64,000 nt of DNA from Monomorium pharaonis (lineage: Eukaryota; Arthropoda; Insecta; Hymenoptera; Formicidae). Position numbers and translations under genes: made by a program. The notes under the pieces were generated by a model, which did not search any database, was not told where the DNA came from, and was given only the letters and a program-made list of their open reading frames with translations. Where the stretch lies: contig NC_050471.1 in the NCBI RefSeq assembly GCF_013373865.1, positions 17,851,047 to 17,915,046 on the forward strand. The letters are read 5' to 3'. Shown one piece after another: positions 42,800-54,653 of the stretch (its first letter is position 1; the number at the start of each line of letters is the position of its first letter).

Positions 42800-45700
42800 A
42801 TAATAAAAAAGATAAAAAAAAAACGGTGTCAAGTGTGCTCCTCAATGGAAAAATTATTATCATCATTATCAAAAAAACCCAACTAATAATATCTTTAATT
42901 CCTCCTAAATAATAATATCACAAAATTATGTTAGTCAACTTAAATAATATAAATTTTACATAAAAATTTTTTTAATAATATATATTTAAAATAACAAAAA
43001 ATATATTTCTTTTCTACAAAAATAATGGTATGAAAAAATGTACCAACTATAGAAATGAAGATTTATATAAACTTTATTATTAATTCTTTATTAGTTTAAA
43101 CAATTTATTATTAGTTATTAATTTTTAATATAAAATATTATAATATAAATTACAACACAGAGATATACTGAGAATGTTTAAAGAATATTAAAAAAGTACA
43201 ATGCTGAAATTCTCAGAATATTCAAGATACATACTGTGATATTCTCATTGTCAGTATACTGATGAGTTTAATCTAATGTCCGCCTTTTCCATTTATTCAG
43301 TACATACTTAGAATATTTTGTAATAGATACTGGGAATATTACACAGTAAGTATGTACATTTGTAGAAATATGAGTAACCTTAAATGTTCAATATGTTACA
43401 TGTATATTAGAATTATTATTTAACAAAAATTTTTTAAAGCAAGCACCCTTCTGTTTTATTCATAACTATAAAAGGAAATAATATAGTAATTTTCAAAATT
43501 TTTTAAATGTAAGTGTCGCTACTATATAGTTAAAGTTACGAAAGGCGACAACTTTAATTGCTGGCGACCTTTACATTTTATTTAAAAATTAAAAAATGTA
43601 TTATTTCCTTATAATTATGATGAATAAAATGAAAAATACCCGCTTAAAATTTTTTTTGTGAAATAAGCAACATTCTTACATATATTACGCATATTTTATC
43701 AGATTACGTTTGAATAATTTATATCTTTTATGTATTTATTTTACAAATTGCAATGTTTCTTATTTTATTTATTTTATTTATAACAAGAAGTTTAATATTT
43801 TATATATAATTAAATATACTTATATATTATAAACATAAAGAAATAAAATGAAATGTTTTTTAAAATTAATTTATGCAATTTACCATATAAATGTTTTATC
43901 AAAAAGAGTTAAAAATTGTTGGCGGAAAGGATTCCGATTAAATAGATCATCTGAAAAAAAATAAAAAATAAAAAAGATTATTAATCTGTGGGAAAAAGGC
44001 TCCAGTAAAGACTAGAATGGAGAATTTTTACTGAAAAATCACAAAATGGCGGAAGTTATTTCCAAAAACATCGTTTCCGTAAGAAAAAAAAAGTTAATAA
44101 CTCAAGAAATTGTTAACCAATCGTTGTGATTATAGTCTATACTAGAGCCACAGATATGTACTACAACATATTAAAAAATCAAAACAATCGGTTGAGTAAT
44201 TTTTTTTAATTTTTTTTTCGCCGTGCGAAAAAATGCAGCTTTGAGAAAATCGCGTTTAAATTGTGAAATACAAATTTTTTGTAAAAAAAAATACATTTAA
44301 TACATTTAAAATATATAATAAATTAACTATGCCTGGTGCATACAAAACTCCTTTTCGTATTGTTCTTACTGCTTAAAATCGATTTTTTGAAAATTCCAGA
44401 CCGATAAGTCCTCTTAATAATAAATAACAATCACCCGTTTTCACCTAACAATTTATTTTATATAATTTTTTAATAGAATACTGTTACTCTGTAAAATAAA
44501 ACTAATTTTTTACATTTTTACATTTTTTACATTTTTGTGGTGGCCACATTATCACCCTTGTTTCTTTTCAACTCATGCGGCCATGCAGTGTCGTTACATT
44601 TTTATAAATAATATGCAATATAGTAAATATTTCATAACTTTGAATTTACAATCTAATAAACAACACTTTGATAAATATAATTGTTAAGTTTTAATTAAAA
44701 ATATTAATTATTAACAAGTTTATTAGATAAAATAGGTGGCCATATTACCACCTTCTCCTGTATATTCAGCACTAAGATCCGTTGTAGACTTGATCCTCCC
44801 TGGAATGGACAATCTTATCTCTATCTCTATATTTAAAACATACATCGATCAAATAATTACTTTATCATGAGACACGGTAGTGTCTCGCACCAAGTGAACA
44901 CGCAGCGCGAGACCGCCCTGTGTATTATACGCGAGTACGCGACTTGCGAGCAACTGAGATTATCAGATCTCAATAACGACTGAACTGATCGAGTTTTAAC
45001 TAGACTCAATCGAAAATTTGAGTTTGATTTGTATAAGAAAACTGTTTTTATTTTTCCTCTACATGCCCTACGAGTGGAGATATTGTCACGCAAAGACCGA
45101 ATTTAAAATTTTTCATTTAAGATACGTCGTCGTCACTCTTTATTCTTTGTCCAGTACATGAAATCAACACTAGAGGGCATTAATATTTATCTGTGAGAGG
45201 TCTCTTATAAAGTGTTAATGTATACTATATATTGATATGATAAATCGCTGATAATCATTCGTGATATGATCGTTTTTGACAGAATAAAAAATAAATATTA
45301 AGTGATATATCTGTAAATCGTACGGTTAATAATTTCTTATAAGAAGAAAAGTCTCGTAGATCCGATGAGAAGTGCGCGTTCGTAGTCGAATATATGCTTT
45401 GACGTTAGCAGACGAGTACGCGGCGAGTTTCACATGATATATAAAATTAACAAAAGTAATATAAAGAAAGAAGCTCTACAGGAAATTACAAAGGATGCAG
45501 TATTAGGAAGTTATATAGTAGCAAAAAATTTCACTATACTTTTAGTAAATTTTATTAAATTTATTAAAAGTATAGTAAAATTTTAGTAAATTTTACTTTT
45601 ACTAAAAGTATAGTAAATTATCAATATAAATAATAATTTTTTATTGCAAAAATATACAATATTTTAAATAAGATGCTTAATACTACAAAATGCGTGATAT
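42800..45700. other. AT-rich intergenic DNA
   Basis: No gene recognised. Near 44860-45450 composition is more balanced, with small inverted motifs (GAGACACGGTAGTGTCTC near 44868) but no supported reading frame. Confidence 0.45.
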
Positions 45701-45705
45701 CCGAA

Positions 45706-47150
45706 CAAAATTACCTTTTTTAAAAAAAGTAAAAAAAGGCGCCAAGTGTGTGCGCCCCTAAAAATAACTATTATATTAGGTAAATTGTCTTACTGTCCTA
45801 TTGTTTTATTGTCTTCTCTACACAAATAATGATATAAAGTAAATGCGCCAATTATAAGAATATTTATACAAAATTTATTTATTATAATTTTTTATTAAAA
45901 TATTTAGTAATAACACAGACACACAAAAAAAAGTGGTTGGTCCGGCGGACTACTAGTCAATCCTTATGTATTTCGACCCGCTGAATCCGAATCCAAGGTC
46001 AGAATTGCAAAGTTAGTTCGCATTTTCTAACCTCAAAAAAAATTTCTTTTTTAATGTTGGTCCGGCGAACCAATCCTTATGTATTTTGACCCGCTGAATT
46101 CGAATCCAAGATCAGAATTTCCGAATTAGCTCATTTTTTTTTCTTTATGTTGGTCCGGCGGACCAGAATAGTCTATTTTTATGTATTTTGACCCGCTGAA
46201 TCCAAATTTAAGGTCAGAATTGCTCAATTGGCCGGACCAAGATTTAAAAAAAAATTTTTTTTTGAATTAGGAAGAAATGAGCCAATGCAGCAATTCTGAC
46301 ATTGAATTTGGATTCAGCGAGTCAAAATACATAAAGATAGACTATTTTGGTTCGCCGGACCAACATTAAAAAAAAAATTTTTTTTTTGAGGTTAGGAAAA
46401 AATGTGCCAATTCGGAAATTCTGATCTTGGATTCGGATTCAGCGGGTCAAAATACATAAAAATTGACTAGTCTGGTTCGCCGGACCAACATTAAAAATAA
46501 AATTTTTTTTGAGGTTAAAAAATGCGAGTTAACTTTGCAATTCTGACCTTGGATTCGGATTCAGCGGGTCAAAATACATAAGGATTGACTAGTCTAATCC
46601 GCCGGACCAACCACTTTTTTTTGTGTGCCTGTGTTATTAGCCAAATATATTTGATAATAAGACTTTTAAAAATTTTATAAAATCTATCAAAAAGTTATTT
46701 AAAAATGGAAATGTTATCAATAATAACAGATAATCAAGCAAAAACTGATAGATAATAAAACAAAACCCAAGCCACATTAATCGCATTCTTGTATATATAC
46801 TTATTGATATCAATAACATAGTCTTGGAAAAAATATTGAAAAAAATGCGACCCGGGCACGCCAAGTTTTTGCTTCACTATAATCCCGTTAGTTGATTTTA
46901 ATCATTCAATTATTTGATCATCAAGTCCGTTTATTATTATTAAATATTTTAATAAAAAATTATAATAAATAAATTTTGTATAAATATTCTTATAATTGGC
47001 CCATTTACTTTATATCATTATTTGTGTAGAGAAGACAATAAAACAATAGGACAGTAAGACAATTTACCTAATATAATAGTTTTTTTTAGGGGCGCACACA
47101 CTTGGCGTCTTTTTTTACCTTTTTTTAAAAAAGGTAATTTTGTTTTGTTA
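45706..47150. mobile_element. inverted-repeat element with a palindromic insert
   Basis: Outer arms of about 210 bp pair 45706-45912 with 46925-47150, for example TTGTCTTACTGTCCTATTGT against its complement and the GGCGCCAAGTGTGTGCGCCCC block against GGGGCGCACACACTTGGC. Between them lie a 720-bp palindrome (45913-46632) and a piece shared with 40475-40720. Confidence 0.7.
45913..46632. repeat. 720-bp palindrome of repeated TGGTCCGGCGGACCA units
   Basis: Three units of about 110 bp run in one direction (45938, 46058, 46150) and three mirror them (to 46611). Each has GTTGGTCCGGCG, then TATGTATTTTGACCCGCTGA and AAGGTCAGAATT. The tips are ACACACAAAAAAAAGTGG and its complement. It could fold into a very long hairpin. 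Confidence 0.85.
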
Positions 47151-47325
47151 TTACACACACGTATATACTATCCAGACAGCAAAATGTTAGCATTTTGCAT
47201 CCAAATTACTGATAAATTCAAACATAAATATTAGCAGATTATGATCAACTATGTCCGCATTAAGTTGTATTTTGGTGACAAAACTTGTTAACATAACCCG
47301 ACAGTAAAAAGATGAGCAAAACTTA

Positions 47326-47696
47326 CCCAGATAGCCAAATGAAAGCAACGTGTTGTTATTTTGCTGTCACTTATTCTCTATTAATTTTATCAAACTAAAG
47401 CCAAGGTGTTTCCTCAAACTGTCTGTTGTTCTGACATCATATAAAATTCTACATTAGAATTCAACAAACTGACGGCAAGTTGTCAACATGCATGCACAAT
47501 TGCTGTCAATGTGACAAGTTTATTATTCCTCAATGCATGCACTTATAATTTTATAAATTCATGAAGGTTATTTGCTCTCCTGATGTTAACTTCGTTCCAC
47601 GTTAAATTACAATGACAGCAAATTGTGGGCAAGTTCACAACATACATGCAGTGCATTAATTTGCCCGATATGCTTAATCTTGCTTGGCTATCTGGG
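47326..47696. mobile_element. 371-bp MITE, CCCAGATAGCCAA ends, TA duplication
   Basis: CCCAGATAGCCAA (47326) and TTGGCTATCTGGG (to 47696) flanked by TA on both sides. Interior rich in TTGCTGTCA-like motifs. It sits inside a larger, less clear element starting TATCCAGACAGC near 47168. Confidence 0.75.
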
Positions 47697-47924
47697 TATT
47701 TTCAAAATAAGATTTGTAGTTAATTAATTTGCTGTCCAGTTTTTCACGGGTAAAATGTGGTACACAATGATCAGATCGCGTAGGGTTAGAAAGACGTATA
47801 TTGTAAATATTGTATTTTTTATGTATCTGACAAGATAGAAAAGAAGGATGTGAAGGGTTTGGTGGTTCCCTTGAAAACACCCCGGTAACATCAAGGGAAG
47901 TCCGGAATAAACTACGAATTATAA

Positions 47925-47990
47925 TAAATATGTAATATTTATGTATAAACATGAAGTATTCGTGGATCGTCATGAAGCGTTAAGTTGCGT
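47925..47990 (+). repeat. short fragment of the 5S-associated repeat
   Basis: AAACATGAAGTATTCGTGGATCG and TCATGAAGCGTTAAGTTGCG resemble the segment that precedes the 5S core in the full copies. The core itself is absent. Confidence 0.4.
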
Positions 47991-48396
47991 TTACAATTTC
48001 ACAGGCCCACAAAAAGAGTTATACCCTGCGCCGTGGATCAAACCAAATTATTCCCATGTATTCTGCCTCATTAAAAACAAATCTGATGTCAGTTTTGATC
48101 CATCACATCTTAGTTTCTTTTTACAATTTTTTTCGTCGTTTGTATCAAATCCCCAAGGTTATGGGGTAATGGGTTGTGCTATTATTGGGTTATCAGGTTA
48201 TGGGGCATTTATTAAAGGGTCCCGAGATTAGAAATGATTAGTTAAAATATATTGGATCACAAAATTTTATGTTTGTAGAAATAAAAGTCAGAAATCCCCG
48301 GTTTTTAAGATGTACATCCCTTGTATATCTGAGACTCTCAAAGGATATCCAAGGAATATTGCGATATCCTAAAATGACATTTCAGGGACATTCCTA

Positions 48397-50057
48397 CCCA
48401 CATAGAAATGAAATCTCTAATAGACGTCCATTAGACGTCTGCCATGGAAGTTTGAACTTCCAGTGAACGTCCATTAAACGTCCAATATAAAGCCATTAGA
48501 AATCCATAGTTCCGTATTGCGTACGTCTATTAGACCTCCATTAGACGTCGTCAAAGAGGTCTATTAGACGTTGTGTGGATTATTAATAGAGGCTTCACGG
48601 AACCTCGATGGATGACTGACGGAGGTTTTGTGGATCATTAATAGAGGCTTCATGGAGCCTCGATAGATGATTAACGAAATAAAAATTTAAAATAAAAATT
48701 TCATTTTTTAAAAATTATTTTTATTAACAGTACATACTAAATTTAGGACAAATTTTTATTAATTAATTATATTTAAATTATAATATTTTATTTTATTCTT
48801 ACTTGCCGCTGGTTTTGAACCCGGGACCTTAGGATTACGAACCTTGTACTCTACCTACTATGCCAATTTGACTCATTGATATTGGTACTTGTTATTGTCA
48901 ACATATACCTATATGTTATAAACTGACACAATTATATTATTTTTTATAAAAGCAATTAAATTTTTATACATATTACATAAGCAAAACATATTACAAATAA
49001 ATAGCATTAATTTATTTACTTATTAATTTCATTGTTAAATTTATCTTTTTCTATAACCTTAATAATTTGATGGAAATTGCGATCTATTTAGCATTAATAC
49101 TTTGAAGCATTAAAATGGTTAATTAGATGATTAACTATATAGATCATATATTCTAAGAAAAATTGAATAGTACATTTATTATCCTGTTTTTGTTCAGTAC
49201 ATGATGAATTTAGATTATGTGCATTTTTTGTGCGTAGTAATTGTAGACAAACCGTTATTTTTGAAAACATTATCTTTATTTTATAATTTTTTTAAATATC
49301 AAATGGTTCTCTCATTCAGAATGTTATAGTGTTGTCTGATTTCTGAGTCAACTACGACGCTATGGACGACTCAAAAATCGGACAGCATTGTGATATCTTT
49401 TATGAGACATTAAGCTGATATTATTTAGCTTATGTGATAAGGATAACATTTTTAAGAAACTTAAATGAAACTCTTCAATGAGATATCTCAAAGACCTCTC
49501 TTAGTAGACGTCTCTGATAAATGTTACCATTTTGACATCATTTCCAAGATATCTAAATATTTTCTTAAAAAAGTTCTCTTAAAGTTTTCATTCTGACAAG
49601 CGTGTTGTTTGGATGACTTCCACTATGGAAGTCAATGTTCCATAGAACTATGGAAGTTTAGTGAATCCCTAATGGACGCCTACCTGACTTCTACCATGAA
49701 AGTAAATGTTCCATACAGCTATGGAAATTTAATGGATCCCTAATGGACGTCTATCTAACTTCCATCATGGAAGTAAATGTTCCATAGAGCTATGGAAGTT
49801 TAGTCGATCCCTAATATACGTTTATCTAACTTCCACCATGAAAGAAAACATCCAATGGAGCCATGGAAGTTTACTGGATCTTCAATGGACGTTTATGTAA
49901 CTTCCGCCATGGAGGTAAACCTTCAATGGAGCCATGGAAGTTTACTGAATCGATAATGGACGTCCATCTGACTTCCACCATGGACATAGACGTCCCATGG
50001 ATCTATGGTATAATGGACGTCCATTGGGCTTCCACTGAATGCCAATTTCTATGTGGG
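48397..50057. mobile_element. 1.66-kb element with CCCACATAGAAAT ends
   Basis: CCCACATAGAAAT (48397) and ATTTCTATGTGGG (to 50057) are inverted, with TA on both sides (48395-48396 and 50058-50059). Left interior: GACGTCCATTAGACGTC motifs. Right interior (49600-50035): about five diverged tandem units of roughly 75 bp with CTTCCACCATGGAAGT, CCATAGAGCTATGGAAGTTT and AATGGACGTC. A tRNA-like sequence sits at 48804-48866. Confidence 0.75.
48804..48866 (-). other. tRNA-derived sequence with A- and B-box-like motifs
   Basis: Read on the minus strand it gives GGCATAGTAGGTAGAG (A-box-like) and, about 30 nt later, GGTTCAAAACC, which fits the B-box consensus. An anticodon-loop-like TTCGTAA sits between them. 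The acceptor and T stems do not pair properly and the D arm is short. It is probably a tRNA-derived SINE head or a pseudogene and not a working tRNA. Confidence 0.55.
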
Positions 50058-50544
50058 TAGGATAACGAGTGCTGTGTGAAATAGAGAAGAGAAGGCGGTT
50101 ATGGACTAGATGTGAGATTATGAAATTCTCGATATCTGATATACTTGTGTTAAGTTCTCGGGATAACTGTCCAAATCACTTCTTTACATCTCGTTTAGAC
50201 ATTGTAAAAACTGATCATTAGTATTTGTTTTGTTGTCATAAAAGCTGCATTTTAATATTGCAAGTAGCCAAAAGTTCTATAGATGTCTATTTTTTGCCTC
50301 ATTTTGAAAAATATAATATACTATTTATATTTTATAAAATATAAATAGTGTATTAATTTTTTAACATTAGTGTAATTTGAAGCGTTTGAATATAACTTTT
50401 AAATAATGTAATTGATTTTAATGTTTGCCGTAATGTGTGCATGCATTTGACATGTAAAATTATATTACTTCCGTTCAGGGTTATGGACCCTTGCGATTAT
50501 TGGAATGAGTCCCAGATGCGCACAGTAATAAACGGATACAGCAA

Positions 50545-50750
50545 GCTGAGTGAAACGGACACAGTAACAAACGGACACAGACCAAACGGACACAGTGCGA
50601 AACGGACACAGTAACAAACGGACACAGTGCGAAACGGACACAGTAACAAACGAACACAAACCAAATGCGCACAGAGCGAAACGGACACAGACCAAATGCG
50701 CACAGAGCGAAACGGACACAGTGCGAAACGGACACAGACCAAATGCATAC
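50545..50750 (+). repeat. 15-16-bp minisatellite
   Basis: About 13 tandem units of CGGACACAGACCAAA, CGGACACAGTGCGAAA or CGGACACAGTAACAAA, with variants TGCGCACAGAGCGAAA. Confidence 0.88.
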
Positions 50751-50790
50751 ACGGAAAGTCGCAAACCCATGTGATGCAGTGAATGCTTTG

Positions 50791-50810
50791 CACGCGCGCG
50801 CGCGCGCGCG

Positions 50811-50846
<36 letters not shown>
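50791..50846. repeat. (CG)n(CA)n alternating purine-pyrimidine tract
   Basis: About 28 bp of CG repeats run straight into about 28 bp of CA repeats, a strong Z-DNA-forming sequence. Confidence 0.9.
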
Positions 50847-50944
50847 TTATTTTCGCAACGCAAAGCAAGCGCAGCGAGAGAACCAAATCAGCATCGCGAA
50901 AAAGAGGCTTCACTATATTTTATGCTTTTTTTGACATAGGAAAA

Positions 50945-51050
50945 TATGATACATTTTAAGAATTATTTTAAAGTAAAATTATAACATTATTGTACAATGT
51001 AATTTCCTATTATATTATTACCTAATATATCTCTTTATTACTTCTTTCTA
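50945..51050 (+). repeat. direct repeat, copy A
   Basis: TTTTAAAGTAAAATTATAAC through CTCTTTATTACTTCTT is repeated at 51905-52000 with few differences. The two copies flank about 850 bp of unrelated DNA. Confidence 0.8.
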
Positions 51051-51071
51051 ACACTTTTCCTTTTCTTTTTT

Positions 51072-51142
<71 letters not shown>
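51072..51142 (+). repeat. (TC)n microsatellite
   Basis: About 65 bp of CT repeats, followed by looser CT-rich DNA to 51270. Confidence 0.92.
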
Positions 51143-51148
<6 letters not shown>

Positions 51149-51269
51149 TTGCTCCTTCTTTCTATAAAAGTCGCTGTTTCTTCTTCTGTTTCTTTCTCTG
51201 CTTCCTCTTTCTACAAAAGTCGAGACTCTCTCTATCCTATCTCTCTCTTTCTATCTTTATATCTATCTG

Positions 51270-51800
51270 TACGAAAGCGCTGAAATGTGCTGGTAAGAGC
51301 GCGGATCGGCGGTGGAGAGAGGCAGACACAAATTGAGTTAAATAATGCACTTAATCCTCATAATCACGTTTATTTCTTTGTCACACAAATCAGTCAAATT
51401 ATTACAACAGTCACTAACGCAACGGCGCTCTGAGTTTTCTCGTCAAGCTAAACTAGAGGAAAGAAAAAACGAAGACAGTGATCGGCTCCGACCAGAAAAA
51501 CGTTATCGCGGCGGTAATTGAGATCAATTGCTTCTGCGGTGCGCGATCGTGGTTCGAGGCACGTCATTGGCTCCCGGGCTGGCAGCGCGACGGAATCCTT
51601 GGTGCGCGCGCCGGCCGAGCACGCGGAACGACGTGTCTGTCATGCGGACCGTTGTCAAGCGTGTACGACACAGGCTTATCCGTTACGATAAACAAAGAAG
51701 GAAGGTCGATAATAATCCTTCGAATTTTACTATGCTTATGCCGCACAAAACTTGGGAAAAGATACGACTTTAACGATTCTGAACACTATCTGTCTACCAA
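51270..51800. other. GC-moderate block of unknown origin
   Basis: CG-rich compared with its surroundings. It starts at GCGGATCGGCGGTGG and includes GCGCGCCGGCCGAGC near 51605. Open frames on both strands are short and overlap each other, with no recognisable protein. It could be a minus-strand solo LTR (antisense AATAAA near 51370), bounded by the flanking direct repeats; unproven. Confidence 0.3.
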
Positions 51801-51904
51801 TCTATTTCCTTTCCTTCTTCTTTTTTTCTAAAAGATTATAAAATTTTAAAGATATTATTATAAGATATACCACTTTATGTATTATTTAAAAGTAAAATAT
51901 AATA

Positions 51905-52000
51905 CATTTTATGAATTTTAAAGTAAAATTATAACATTATTGTACATTGTTATTTCCTATTATATTATTACCTCATATAGCTCTTTATTACTTCTTACAA
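51905..52000 (+). repeat. direct repeat, copy B
   Basis: Second copy of the 100-bp segment seen at 50945. Confidence 0.8.
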
Positions 52001-52269
52001 ATATATAAATTATTATTTATTTTATTAAAACTTCCTGCACAATTTACACACTTTTAATATTATTATAACCAATTTTAATTTGAAATTGTCAAAACACAAC
52101 TGTCAAACACAACTGTCAAACATTACGAAGCATGCGGCTCAATTATCAAGGAAAGAACCAATCAGTACCGCGGATTAAAGGCAACAATTCTTCGAGACTT
52201 TCCAGATGACTTCGATACTTCGATTAATAAATACCATGCCTTTTTTAAAAAAAGACAAAATGGACTTGG

Positions 52270-53401
52270 TTAGGAGGTGTGAGAGCGAATAATGTATAAA
52301 TAAAATAGCGTTAAGTAGGTATTTAGATTTAGGATAAGAAAATAGAAGTAAAAGGGAAGAAAGGAGAGTAAAGTTGCTGGGAAATTGAAGGAAATGCAAT
52401 AGAAATAGGAAGAAAGGATAGAAGACGGTCAGAAAGATCACGGCTTGGGAGGTTAGGCGAATTCGGGAAAATGTGTAGAGAAGGGAGAGAAAAAAAGAGG
52501 TAAAGGGGGATAGAAAAGGGCCAGAGGAAGCAGATAAGAAAGAATTAAGTAAGGTAGAAAGATGAATTAAAGAAAACGGAAGAAAAATAGGATAAGACTA
52601 GAGAATATAGAAGTAAGCAAGAGGAAGGTTATGTTCATAGAATATAGGGAGATGATTAGGCGAGAAAGAGAGGATGTAGATAAGAGAAGTAATATAGTAT
52701 AGAATATGTAGGATAGGTAGAATACGTAATAATAAATAAAACTGTTCGTATAAGATTAAGGATTTTAAAGTAGAAAAAAAGAGTGGACTCAGATCGCAGC
52801 CCCTAAGCGATAAAATTGGAAACAGAAAGAAGAGGAAGAGGAAAGAACTGCAAAAAGAAGATGAAGAATAGAAGAGGACGAGCAAAGCGTATACACGAGG
52901 AAAAGTGGAAAAGGCAAATAGAAAAAGACCCTGAGTAACAAGACAACAGAATTTTGAAAGAAATTATAGGAAACAATCCAAAAAGCAACAATAAAAAAAG
53001 GCGTAAAGGAAAGAAAAAGAATTACAAGGCCTGGTAAAATAAAGGCTCTACAAGAGAGAAGAGGAAAATGTAAAGGATGTTAAAGAGGCAAAAGAAAGAA
53101 TTATGAGAAAGGATCAATTAGAGAAGTAGAGTAAATTAAAGAGTTTTCTTGATCAAAATCAAGATAAAGAAAAAGAAGGAAGGAAATGAAATAGACTTTA
53201 AAGACTGAAAATGCATTGGAATTGTAGAAATACATAACTAGGAAAAAAGGAGGAAAAGAGCGAATAAGAAATAACATAGGTAAGGAAGAAGGAAAATTCA
53301 CTTGAAACTATTGGATGGAACAGAGTTGTAAGAGAGAGAAAAGAAAAGAGGAAATATCAAGATAAAGGAGCAATGGACATTTTTTATTTTGATCCATACT
53401 G

Positions 53402-53440
<39 letters not shown>

Positions 53441-53617
53441 AGGGAGAGGGAGAGGGAGAGGGAGAGGGAGGGAAGTAAAAGGTTTTCATCCTCTTTATGA
53501 ATTGGATTTGAAAGTAGCCCACGATAACGTAAAAAGAAAGAAAAATTAAGATGTACATTAAAGGAATTAGGAAGTGTGAAGCCAGACGAATAGAAGATTG
53601 ATAGAAGGAGGTGACAG
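52270..53617. other. purine-rich decayed sequence, left part
   Basis: Strongly A/G-biased on the plus strand with stops in all frames, resembling an eroded LINE ORF1 (Lys/Arg/Glu-rich fragments). It resumes at about 57440 after two insertions. A GA-rich simple repeat (AG, then GGGAGA) lies at 53404-53472. Confidence 0.35.
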
Positions 53618-53619
53618 TA

Positions 53620-54639
53620 CCCCTACAGCATGAAATATTGCTGCAACGTTGCAGAAATATTATTTTGCAAGATTGGAATATTGCAGAAAATATTGCAGCA
53701 ATATTCCTATGTCTGCTCCAAAACAATATTGTGCAATATGTCTGCAATATTTCTGCAATATTCCCCGTAAGATTTCTGTAATATTTCAGCAATATTGCTG
53801 CAATATTTCTTGTAAGATTGCTGTAATATTTCTGAAACGTTAATGCGCAATATGAAGGAAATGTTGCAGGTAGTTAAATTAATCAAATAATATGTAAGAT
53901 GTGTATTATACGAAAAACGGAAAATGAATTTATTGTCATACCGTTACGGCACAATAATTTAAAAAATTATTAATTAAAAAAGTAATTAATTAAATTAACA
54001 TACACTAACGGATATCGAATATTGTTCCATTCTAGATTTAAGTAAGCATTAAAATGAAGCAAGTCCAGAAAATGCCCATCCTGATCAATTTATACGGTAG
54101 AATTACACATGCATGTACGGTTCACACATGTTTAATTAATGTATTATATATATAAGTCAGAGTGAACATCTTCTGGACTTGCTTCACTCAATCTAGTATG
54201 GGACGCAACGCTGTCGTGATTACAGAATTTGTTGCACATCTATGTATCTTTTAGCTCTAATCTTACATAAAAATTTAAAATAAAAATATCCTGCTCTATT
54301 TTTTTATTTGTCCCTTAAAACTATGTAAAATATTACTTATTGTTAGTTCTAGATTAAGAAATACGGATTATACGGAAATAAATTTTGCACGGTTGCAATA
54401 TAATATTGCCACAATATTGTGCAATATCTGTTAGGAAATATTACATTTGTAATATTGCTACAATATTGCACAACATCTGCTAAGAAATATTACATTTGTA
54501 ATATTGCTGCAATATTGTGCAACATTTGCTAGGGAATATTATATTTGTAATATTGCTACAATATTTCTGCAATATTGGTTATATTATGCACTATTGCAAT
54601 ATTTCTGCAACGTTGCAGCAATATTTCATGCTGTAGGGG
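53620..54639. mobile_element. 1.02-kb MITE with long perfect inverted ends and TA duplication
   Basis: The ends start CCCCTACAGCATGAAATATT and are perfectly inverted for about 40 bp. TA flanks both sides (53618-53619 and 54640-54641). The interior is built from TTGCWGCAATATT motifs. A smaller fold-back (GAAGCAAGTCCAGAA near 54054 and its complement near 54170) sits in the middle. No transposase. Confidence 0.85.
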
Positions 54640-54653
54640 TAAGAACAGAAGTA

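Noticed and set aside
48804..48866. Functional tRNA gene
   Set aside because: A- and B-box-like motifs are present, but the acceptor and T stems do not pair and the D arm is too short.
50465..50913. Overlapping minus-strand frames rich in Cys/Val/Arg
   Set aside because: Produced by the minisatellite and CG/CA repeats; three overlapping frames with no start context or homology.
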